Assembly: GCF_014640675.1 (NCBI RefSeq)
Contig: NZ_BMHK01000005.1
Coordinates: 1-64,000 of the forward strand
DNA from: Novosphingobium endophyticum
GTDB taxonomy: Bacteria > Pseudomonadota > Alphaproteobacteria > Sphingomonadales > Sphingomonadaceae
Length of the DNA: 64,000 nucleotides
Reading direction: 5' to 3'
The position numbers were made by a program, and so were the translations under genes. A model generated the notes under the pieces. It did not search any database. It was not told the origin of the DNA and saw nothing but the letters and a program-made list of their open reading frames with translations. Positions 25,041 through 31,351 of this stretch are shown here, in pieces (position 1 is the first letter of the stretch; every line of letters starts with the position of its first letter).

Positions 25041-25784
25041 TCAGCTATCAATGCGCATGAGACGGGCACTGCCTTCGTCGAGCTGCTTGGCGGTTTCGAC
25101 GAGCTTGGTGCGCATGTCGAAAAGGCGCTGGGCGGAGATCATCTCGACCAGCACTTCCGATGCGTTGACGTTCGACTGTTCGAGCGCGCCGGGAATCAGG
25201 CGCGCGTTCTCGTCGATCGGCAGGACGCCGCCGCCACGTACGCGGAACTGGCCGGCAATGTCCTTTTCGATCTGCGATCCGGCGGTGCTGACCAGCTTCA
25301 GCCGGTCGAGCCGCACCGGCGGCTGGTCGGGCGTCGCCGGATCGGTCACCAGCACGCCGCCATCGGGCGCGATGGTGATCTGCGAACCGGGCGGGACCGT
25401 GACCGGGCCGTTGTCCCCCAGGACCGGCAGGCCATCGCCGTTCTCGATCACGCCGGTGACCGAGACGGAAAGGTCGCCGCGGCGGGTATAGGATTCGCCG
25501 CCGTCGTAAGCCTGGAGCGCGAGCATGGCATCGCCTTCGAGCGCGATGTCGAGCGGGTTGCCGGTGTTCGTCACCGCGCCTTCCTTCATCGAGGCGCCGC
25601 GCACTACCGTGCTGGTCATCGCGCGCGCTTCCAACTGCGAGCCGTCCAGCGTCATCGGCGTCGCCTGGATCATCTCCTTGCGAAAGCCGATGGTCTGGGA
25701 ATTGGCCATGTTGCTGGCGATGACGCGCTCGCGCGTCATCGAAGCGTTCATGCCGGAAATGGCGGTGTAGATCAGCCGGTCCAT
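25041..25784 (-). CDS. flgF: proximal rod protein FlgF
   Basis: A 247-residue rod protein with MDRLIYTAISGMNASMTRER and VIASNMANSQTIGFRKEM at the N-terminus and NASEVLVEMISAQRLFDMRT near the C-terminus. It lies between flgE and flgG as usual. The AAGGA ribosome site is well placed. Confidence 0.95.
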   Translation of the reverse strand: MDRLIYTAISGMNASMTRERVIASNMANSQTIGFRKEMIQATPMTLDGSQLEARAMTSTVVRGASMKEGAVTNTGNPLDIALEGDAMLALQAYDGGESYTRRGDLSVSVTGVIENGDGLPVLGDNGPVTVPPGSQITIAPDGGVLVTDPATPDQPPVRLDRLKLVSTAGSQIEKDIAGQFRVRGGGVLPIDENARLIPGALEQSNVNASEVLVEMISAQRLFDMRTKLVETAKQLDEGSARLMRIDS

Positions 25785-25806
25785 GGGGTCAGGTCCTTAC
25801 GAGACG

Positions 25807-26622
25807 TCAGTTCCGCAGGTTGATGATGGTCTGCGAGATCTGCGTGGCCGTATCGACGGCCTTGGCGTTGGCCTGGAAGTTGCGCTGCGCGGTGATCAGG
25901 GCAACGAGTTCCTCGGCGATGTCGACGTTCGAGCGCTCGATCGAGCCCGACAGGAGATCGCCGTAAAGGCCGGAACCGGGCTGGCCGTAGCTCGCGGCGC
26001 CCGAGATGCCGGTCGCCTCCCAGCCCGCGTTGCCGACCTGCTTGAGCCCCGTCGGAGCGACGAACGAGGCCATCGCGACCACGCCGACCGAGGTGTTGGT
26101 CCCGTCGGCATAAGTGGCGAGTACGTCGCCATTGGCGCTGATGCTCACGCCCGCGAATTCCGCGCCCCCGGCATTGGTCGCCGGGATCTGGACGTCCTGC
26201 AGGGCGGTCGTGGATGTGATCGCGCCGTTCGCATCCACCGGGAAGACCTGGAGGCGCGCGCCTTGGGGCGTGTTGACGTAACCATCGCCGTCGACGGTGA
26301 AAGCGCCGGCGCGGGTAAATTCGGTCTGCCCGGAGACCGGCGAGACCACGGTGAAGAAGCCGTCGCCGTTAATCGCGACGTCGAGCGCGTTGCCGGTCTG
26401 CTCGATCGCGCCGAGCCCGAAGTTCTGCGTGATCGACGCGACGCGCGCGCCGATGCCCACGGTCATCTTGGCATCGGCGAACACCGAGTTGGAAACGATG
26501 TCGGCGAAAGAGGCGTTGCTCTTCTTGAAGCCGCTGGTTTCGGCGTTGGCGATGTTGTTCGAGATGACGTTGAGGTCGGTCTGCGAATTCTTGAGGCCGG
26601 TAAGCGAAGTGTAGAAGGACAT
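25807..26622 (-). CDS. flgE: flagellar hook protein FlgE (short form)
   Basis: A 271-residue hook protein, clearly shorter than the usual 400 or more. It keeps the N-terminal rod/hook signature (DLNVISNNIANAETSGFKKS), the FlgE-type core NALDVAINGDGFFTVVSP and the C-terminal helix VALITAQRNFQANAKAVDTA. The outer variable D2 domain appears missing or very small. Its position after flgD and before flgF, and the FlgE-like tail, argue against a second FlgG. An AGGAG site precedes the ATG. Confidence 0.9.
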   Translation of the reverse strand: MSFYTSLTGLKNSQTDLNVISNNIANAETSGFKKSNASFADIVSNSVFADAKMTVGIGARVASITQNFGLGAIEQTGNALDVAINGDGFFTVVSPVSGQTEFTRAGAFTVDGDGYVNTPQGARLQVFPVDANGAITSTTALQDVQIPATNAGGAEFAGVSISANGDVLATYADGTNTSVGVVAMASFVAPTGLKQVGNAGWEATGISGAASYGQPGSGLYGDLLSGSIERSNVDIAEELVALITAQRNFQANAKAVDTATQISQTIINLRN

Positions 26623-26647
26623 GGCATAAGTCTCCTGAAAATGCGGA

Positions 26648-26989
26648 TCAGGCGGTGGTCGTGGTATCGGTGATGGATGAAGCGGCGACCTGCTTCGCGA
26701 GCGCGGTGACCGTCTGGTTGGTGGCGGTCTGCGCGGTGACGAGCGTGTCGAGCTTGGCGGAAATGGCGCTCAGCGTGTCGGACATCTCGGTCGTGCCCGC
26801 GAGGGACGAGAACTGGGCCATCTGGGCCAGCATCTCGGTCTGGTCGGTCGGGTTGAACGGATCCTGCTGCTGCATCTGCGTGAGCATGAGCTTGAGGAAG
26901 TCGCCCTGGTCGAGCGCTGAAAGCGTGGTCTTGGCGATGGACGAGGTGTTCGTCGCCGCGCTCGCGGAACTGGTGGAAGTCACGGTCAT
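26648..26989 (-). CDS. flgD: hook capping protein FlgD (minimal form)
   Basis: A 113-residue protein with the conserved FlgD N-terminal core: ALDQGDFLKLMLTQMQQQDP, then FNPTDQTEMLAQMAQFSSLA. The C-terminal Ig-like and tudor-like domains of the roughly 220-residue enterobacterial protein are absent. FlgD is the scaffold on which hook subunits polymerise. Its ATG overlaps the flgC stop. Confidence 0.9.
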   Translation of the reverse strand: MTVTSTSSASAATNTSSIAKTTLSALDQGDFLKLMLTQMQQQDPFNPTDQTEMLAQMAQFSSLAGTTEMSDTLSAISAKLDTLVTAQTATNQTVTALAKQVAASSITDTTTTA

Positions 26990-27399
26990 TTGAGCCTCAT
27001 CGTGTCGAGCATGAGTTGCTTGGCGGTGGACAGGGCCTCGACCAGGTTCTGGTACTGACGCGAGGCTTCCAGCATCTCGACCATCTCCGCGTTCTCGTCG
27101 ACGGGAGCTGCCCAGACATCGCCGTTCTCGTCGGCGAGCGGGTGGTCAGGATTGTGTTCGCGCACTGCCGCGGCCTGTTCGCGGACCACGCCCTGCACCT
27201 GGACGGTGGCAAGGCCGCTGGCCTGATCGAGGCTTTCGGCAAAGACGGCGCGGATCGGCTTATAGGCTTCCGCCTCGCTGGCCGAGACGGTGCCGGCGTT
27301 GGCGAGGTTGGACGCGGCGGCGTTCATGCGCACGAGCTGCGCGGACATACCGCGCTGCGCGAGGTCGAAGATGGTGAAGGGCTGGCCGGCCATCGTCAT
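26986..27399 (-). CDS. flgC: proximal rod protein FlgC
   Basis: A 137-residue protein with MSAQLVRMNAAASNLANAGT, VREHNPDHPLADENGDV and the C-terminal helix EMVEMLEASRQYQNLVEALS, all typical of FlgC. The ATG at 27397-27399 overlaps the flgB stop (ATGA) and is preferred to the ATG two codons on. A longer upstream reading frame is only a shadow of flgB. Confidence 0.95.
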   Translation of the reverse strand: MTMAGQPFTIFDLAQRGMSAQLVRMNAAASNLANAGTVSASEAEAYKPIRAVFAESLDQASGLATVQVQGVVREQAAAVREHNPDHPLADENGDVWAAPVDENAEMVEMLEASRQYQNLVEALSTAKQLMLDTMRLK

Positions 27400-27743
27400 T
27401 CGCCCCGCAGCGAGCGCTTGACGGTGTCGACGCGCGAGCGGATGAACTCCAGAGTCGTCGAATAGCCGACCGCGTTTTCCGAAAAGGCGAGCTGCTCGTT
27501 CTGCAGCTCCACCGTGTTGCCGTCGAGCGAAGGCATCACCGGCACGCGAAAGAGCGTCGCGGCCTGCGCGGCGGCATCGACGTCGGCGCCGCCGTTCGCC
27601 GAGCGCAGCGCAGCGGCGAAATCGATGTCGCGCGCCTTGTAGCCCGGCGTCGCGGCATTGGCGATGTTCGAGGCGATCAGGCCCATGCGCTGGGAGCGAA
27701 GCTCCAGCGCCTTGCCGTGAATTCCGAACAGGTCCTGTGACAT
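27396..27743 (-). CDS. flgB: proximal rod protein FlgB
   Basis: A 115-residue rod protein with FGIHGKALELRSQRMGLIAS NIANAATPGYKARDIDF. It is the first gene of the flg-mot operon and lies 37 bases downstream of a perfect sigma-54 promoter element. Confidence 0.95.
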   Translation of the reverse strand: MSQDLFGIHGKALELRSQRMGLIASNIANAATPGYKARDIDFAAALRSANGGADVDAAAQAATLFRVPVMPSLDGNTVELQNEQLAFSENAVGYSTTLEFIRSRVDTVKRSLRGE

Positions 27744-27780
27744 TCGTCTTGGCTCCAGGTTTTTCCCGCTGACGCTCTAC

Positions 27781-27795
27781 GCAAACACCGTGCCA
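27781..27795 (-). promoter_or_regulatory. sigma-54 promoter of the flgB operon
   Basis: On the minus strand the sequence reads TGGCACGGTGTTTGC, an exact match to the -24/-12 consensus TGGCACG-N4-TTGC. Transcription would start near 27770, leaving a short leader before flgB. Candidate activator sites lie at 27854-27889. Confidence 0.85.
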
Positions 27796-27853
27796 GTTCC
27801 GCGAGCACGCATGTTTTCGTCTCCTGAAGCTGCCGGATGCCGGGCGCGGGGCA

Positions 27854-27889
27854 GGCAAAGCGGCAAGGCTTTGCCGGCGGGCGGCAAAA
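27854..27889. promoter_or_regulatory. CGGCAAA/TTTGCCG motif cluster (possible enhancer)
   Basis: GGCAAAG at 27854, CGGCAAGG at 27861, TTTGCCGG at 27870 and CGGCAAAA at 27882 lie within 36 bases; GGCAAAG and CTTTGCC also form an inverted repeat. The cluster is 60-110 bases upstream of the sigma-54 promoter of flgB, a normal enhancer distance, and resembles the array upstream of flagellin. It lies between flgB and a divergent ion-channel gene. Confidence 0.45.
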
Positions 27890-27956
27890 TTGTGCTCTTT
27901 CCCCCCTGAAATCTCGCCGCCGCTGCCGTTCTCGATTCCAAAGGAGAACCTGCGTC

Positions 27957-28664
27957 ATGCAGATCGACAACCTGTTCGATCCCACCAGCGGCCTGATCGT
28001 CCTGGGGGGAACGGCGCTGGCAACGCTGATGCGCTGCGGCTTCGCGGATACCGGCGCGGGGCTCGCCGCCCTGTTCGGGCTGCTGGGCAAGCGCTTCGAT
28101 GCCGCCCTGGCGCGCGCGGAGCTTGCCGTGCACGTGCGCGAGATGCAGACCGACGGCGTGATCCGGACGAGGCCGCACCATTTCGGCGACGCGGAATTCG
28201 ACGAGGCGACCGACGCGCTGATCGGCAGCCGCTCGATCGGTGCGCTGCAGCTTGCCCACGCTTCGCATAAACGGCGACGGGCCGCGCGCAACCGGCGCGC
28301 GGTACGGACTTTCAACCAGGCCGCCGATCTTTCCCCCGTGTTCGGCCTTGCCGGCACGCTCGTCTCGCTCAGCCAGCTTTCCGGTGCTTCGGGAGACTTT
28401 GCCGGGGCCATTTCCATGGCCGTGCTGACGACGCTCTACGGGTTGCTGCTGGGCAATATCGTGTTCGCGCCGCTCGCGCGCGTTGTCGCGCGCGCGGCCG
28501 CGCACGAGGAGAAGGAGCGCCAGAAGGTGCTCGACTGGTTGGAAGAGCAGGTCGTGGTCGCGCTGCCGGTTCATCACCGGGCGGCGTCTCACGCGCGCCC
28601 TGCCGTGGATCAGCGGCAGGCGGCGCATATGCGGGGTGCGGCGGGCGGAGCCGCCAGGCCGTGA
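27957..28664 (+). CDS. MotA/TolQ/ExbB-like proton channel subunit next to flgB
   Basis: A 235-residue membrane protein. It has a SGLIVLGGTALATLM helix near residue 11, like the second helix of MotA, a cytoplasmic stretch rich in Arg/Lys, then DLSPVFGLAGTLVSLSQL and MAVLTTLYGLLLGNIVFAPL, which match the last two helices of MotA/PomA. The canonical MotA is encoded separately at 18891-19754. The next gene overlaps (GTGA) and encodes a single-helix partner. AAGGAG lies ten bases before the ATG. It is probably a channel-forming subunit of a stator-like unit of unknown role. Confidence 0.75.
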   Translation: MQIDNLFDPTSGLIVLGGTALATLMRCGFADTGAGLAALFGLLGKRFDAALARAELAVHVREMQTDGVIRTRPHHFGDAEFDEATDALIGSRSIGALQLAHASHKRRRAARNRRAVRTFNQAADLSPVFGLAGTLVSLSQLSGASGDFAGAISMAVLTTLYGLLLGNIVFAPLARVVARAAAHEEKERQKVLDWLEEQVVVALPVHHRAASHARPAVDQRQAAHMRGAAGGAARP

Positions 28665-29107
28665 GTGCGCGTGCGGGCGGCTGGCAGACGGCGCTGGCCG
28701 ACCTTTCCCTGATCCTGTTCATGGTGACCGCCGCGGCGGTGGGCCAGCAGTTGCCCGCGACGCGCGAGAGCCGCGAGATGGATCCGGGGCACGCGGTTTC
28801 CGCTCCCCCGCTTCAGGCAGAGCCGCTTGCCGTCTATGTCGACGCACCCGGCGCGCCGCCGCTGGCCGATTGGCTGGACCAGCAGGCGGTCGATCCGCGT
28901 CAGCAACTGACGGTCACGGCGCGCTACGGTCCCGCGCCCGGCGCCCAGGAACGCGCGCTCGCCACCGCCGTGCGACTCGTCCGCGAGGCGGGAAGGGCAG
29001 GACACGCGGCGCGCATCGTCATCGAGCCGGGCGAGGGGCCTTCGCGCGTCGTGATCGCTTTCGATTCATCAGGCGAAGTGGCACAAGGCTTGCTTGCTAC
29101 GAGGTGA
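28661..29107 (+). CDS. MotB/ExbD-like single-helix partner, no wall-binding domain
   Basis: A 148-residue protein starting at a GTG that overlaps the preceding stop. The only membrane helix (about residues 11-28, ALADLSLILFMVTAAAV) has an Asp at the position of the proton-carrying Asp of MotB, ExbD and TolR. The rest is a short periplasmic domain with HAARIVIEPGEGPSRVVIAF, too small for an OmpA-type peptidoglycan-binding domain. The name is by topology and context; the family is not certain. Confidence 0.6.
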   Translation: MSARAGGWQTALADLSLILFMVTAAAVGQQLPATRESREMDPGHAVSAPPLQAEPLAVYVDAPGAPPLADWLDQQAVDPRQQLTVTARYGPAPGAQERALATAVRLVREAGRAGHAARIVIEPGEGPSRVVIAFDSSGEVAQGLLATR

Positions 29108-29135
29108 GAATTCAGCTCACGCCACGGGAACCCAA

Positions 29136-29633
29136 ATGATGACCACCGGCCTTATCCTGATCGCCGCGGCCGCCGCCACCGGCGCCTTTGCCGATCTCGA
29201 AGCCATCGACCGTCAGGTCGCCGGATTCACCGGCGCGCCCGTCGGCGCGGTCGGGGGCGCCGTGACGCCGGTCGACAGGCGCCTTCGCCTCCAGCGCTGC
29301 GGCAGCGGCCTTTCGCTGTCCTGGCGCACGACCCTGCACGACAGCGTCGTCGTCCAGTGCGGCGATGCGAACGGGTGGCGGATATTCGTGCCTGTCAGGC
29401 AGGCGGCACACGTGGCTGCCGCGCAGCAGCCCGACGCGATCCGGCGCGGCGATGCCATCTCGATCGCGATCAGCGGTGAGGGCTTTTCCGTCTCGCAGCC
29501 CGGCGAGGCGCTGGATTCCGGCGCTGTGGGCGAGTGGATCAACGTCCGCCCCGCCAGCGCGGCCAGGAACCGCGCGGACCCCATCCGCGCCCGCATTGTG
29601 CGGCCCGGGCTGGTAGCCGTTCCCCTGCCCTGA
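29136..29633 (+). CDS. flgA: P-ring assembly chaperone FlgA
   Basis: A 165-residue exported protein: leader at residues 1-19, then VDRRLRLQRCGSGLSLSW, VRQAAHVAAAQQPDAIRRGD and a C-terminal SAF-type domain ending in IRARIVRPGLVAVPLP. FlgA acts in the periplasm to assemble FlgI. It is shorter than the 219-residue Salmonella protein. The start chosen is the first of two ATGs at 29136, following the channel genes by 28 bases. Confidence 0.87.
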   Translation: MMTTGLILIAAAAATGAFADLEAIDRQVAGFTGAPVGAVGGAVTPVDRRLRLQRCGSGLSLSWRTTLHDSVVVQCGDANGWRIFVPVRQAAHVAAAQQPDAIRRGDAISIAISGEGFSVSQPGEALDSGAVGEWINVRPASAARNRADPIRARIVRPGLVAVPLP

Positions 29634-29754
29634 ACGCGAACCTTCGGTTTCCCCCTATGGGCACGCGGGCGGATTGGAAATTTTTTCCCCCGCGCCCTTA
29701 AAAGATCCTTATCCGCTCCGTTCTGGTGTTCAGGAATTTCAATGGAGCGGCATC

Positions 29755-30075
29755 ATGCCACCTATGGAAGTGGGACCTGTACGTGCCATCGGCGCTATCA
29801 GTGCCAGGATCGCCCGCAAGGCTGGCGATGATACGCTGCCAGGCGCCAACGGTGTCTCGGCAGGCAAGACGGCGGCGCCCGACAGGCCATCGGCGGCGGC
29901 AGCGGGCGCGGCCGTGGAAACCAGCGAAGCGCTCGATCCGGGCGCGGCGCCGGTCGATACCGACCGTGTCGAGATGATCCGCAAGGCGGTCGAGGAAGGG
30001 AAATACCCTGTGGTGCCGGCCAAGATCGCTGATGCCATGATTGCAGCCGGCGTGCTGCTGAGGAGCGGCAAGTAA
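29755..30075 (+). CDS. flgM: anti-sigma-28 factor FlgM
   Basis: A 106-residue protein whose C-terminal third (VDTDRVEMIRKAVEEGKYPV, then VPAKIADAMIAAG) is the FlgM signature; the N-terminal part is low-complexity and probably disordered. FlgM holds FliA inactive until it is exported through the finished hook. A GGAGC site precedes the ATG at 29755. The stop overlaps the flgN start. Confidence 0.9.
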   Translation: MPPMEVGPVRAIGAISARIARKAGDDTLPGANGVSAGKTAAPDRPSAAAAGAAVETSEALDPGAAPVDTDRVEMIRKAVEEGKYPVVPAKIADAMIAAGVLLRSGK

Positions 30076-30407
30076 TGACCCAGCACGAACTGCGCGACAC
30101 GTTGCGGCAGATGGTTGCCGTCCTGGAAGGCGAGCGGCAGGCTCTTGCCGGTCTCGACATCGACGCGATCGTCGGCGCGACGAGCGACAAGGATCGCCTT
30201 TGCGACACGCTCGGCGCTGTTGGCACGAACGAGATCGACGAGGAATGCCGCAGCCTGCTCGAAACCGCGAAGCGCCTCAATGAGGTAAACCGCCAGGTCC
30301 GCAACATCATCGCCGCGAACGTCACGACGCGCCTCAATGCGCTGGTCGGCAGCCCGCAGGTCTACAGCGCGGCGCCCCGTTACGGGCAGATGAACGCCCG
30401 CATCTGA
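30075..30407 (+). CDS. flgN: flagellar export chaperone FlgN
   Basis: A 110-residue helical protein placed directly after flgM (TAATG overlap). It has an N-terminal helix with LRQMVAVLEGERQALAGLDI and a C-terminal LLETAKRLNEVNRQVRNIIA helix, as in FlgN, the chaperone of FlgK and FlgL. The call rests on helix pattern and position. Confidence 0.8.
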   Translation: MTQHELRDTLRQMVAVLEGERQALAGLDIDAIVGATSDKDRLCDTLGAVGTNEIDEECRSLLETAKRLNEVNRQVRNIIAANVTTRLNALVGSPQVYSAAPRYGQMNARI

Positions 30408-30430
30408 CATTCTTGCTTAGCGGGCCGGTT

Positions 30431-30446
30431 TGGCACGGTCCTTGCT
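30431..30446 (+). promoter_or_regulatory. sigma-54 promoter of the transglycosylase-flhA-fliA operon
   Basis: TGGCACGGTCCTTGCT is an exact -24/-12 sigma-54 element (TGGCACG-N4-TTGCT). Transcription should begin near 30457, which falls inside the left arm of the hairpin at 30452-30478. Confidence 0.87.
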
Positions 30447-30451
30447 GAAAC

Positions 30452-30478
30452 ACTCCCGGTTGGTTTTCGACCGGGAGT
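30452..30478 (+). terminator. hairpin after flgN that contains the ribosome site of the next gene
   Basis: ACTCCCGGT (30452-30460) pairs perfectly with ACCGGGAGT (30470-30478) around a nine-base loop. On read-through RNA it could end the flgM-flgN transcript, although only a short T-run follows. The right arm includes GGGAG, the only plausible ribosome site for the TTG start at 30485, so the stem would also block translation of that gene on long transcripts. Confidence 0.6.
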
Positions 30479-30484
30479 TTCGAT

Positions 30485-31351
30485 TTGAGCGATGCACCAG
30501 TCATCGGTGGGGCAGGAGGCCCGAATGGAGGCGGCACGAGAGTGCAGGCCGCCATCGCGCGTGCCGCCCAGGCGACGGGCGTCGATTTCAAATACCTGAT
30601 GGCGCAAGCCAAGCTCGAATCCAGCATGGACCCGGGCGCAAAGGCGACGACGTCCAGCGCCGCTGGGCTCTATCAGTTCACCCAGGGCACCTGGCTCGAG
30701 ACGCTTGATCGTCACGCCGGGCGGCACGGCCTCGACTGGATAGGCTCGGCCATCGACGGCGGCCGCGTGGCCGATCCCGCCGCGCGCGCGCAGATCATGT
30801 CGCTGCGCTACGATGCCGACATGTCGGCGATGATGGCGGCCGAGCTTGCCAGCGACAACCGCGCCGAGCTGACCTCGGTGCTGGGGCGCGAGCCGGATGC
30901 TTCCGAACTCTATCTGGCGCATTTCCTGGGCGTTTCCGGGGCCAGCCAGTTCCTTTCCGCGCTGAGCAGCAATCCATCGCAAAGCGCGGCGGCGATCCTG
31001 CCCAAGGCGGCGGCCGCCAATCGCTCGATCTTTTATCAGGGCGGCGCCCCGCGCAGCGTCGGCGGCGTGATGGACCTCATGCGCGGCAAGGTCTCGCAGG
31101 CGATGGAAGGCGGCGGCGCCGCGCAGTGGGCCGGCGTTTCGACCGGCGCGATGCTGGCGGCCTCCGCGCCCCCGGCTCAATCATCGCTGGGGCCGATCGC
31201 GCAGGAGTTCCACGCCGCGAGAGGGCAGGCGCCGCAAGGTGCGAGCCAATCGATGGCCGAAACGCTTCGCGGCACTTTCGGATCGGGCGGGGATGCCGCC
31301 CCGGCGCATGTCCGTGAGGCCTATGCCAAACTTGCGAGGTTCGGGCTGTGA
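30485..31351 (+). CDS. flagellar lytic transglycosylase (SLT family)
   Basis: A 288-residue protein with an SLT-type catalytic region at about residues 36-110: LMAQAKLESSMDPGAKATTS with the catalytic Glu, then SAAGLYQFTQGTWLETL. It probably cuts peptidoglycan so that the rod can pass, replacing the missing half of FlgJ. No signal peptide is visible, so export through the flagellar apparatus, as for FlgJ, is likely. The TTG start has GGGAG seven bases upstream. The stop overlaps the flhA GTG. Confidence 0.85.
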   Translation: MSDAPVIGGAGGPNGGGTRVQAAIARAAQATGVDFKYLMAQAKLESSMDPGAKATTSSAAGLYQFTQGTWLETLDRHAGRHGLDWIGSAIDGGRVADPAARAQIMSLRYDADMSAMMAAELASDNRAELTSVLGREPDASELYLAHFLGVSGASQFLSALSSNPSQSAAAILPKAAAANRSIFYQGGAPRSVGGVMDLMRGKVSQAMEGGGAAQWAGVSTGAMLAASAPPAQSSLGPIAQEFHAARGQAPQGASQSMAETLRGTFGSGGDAAPAHVREAYAKLARFGL

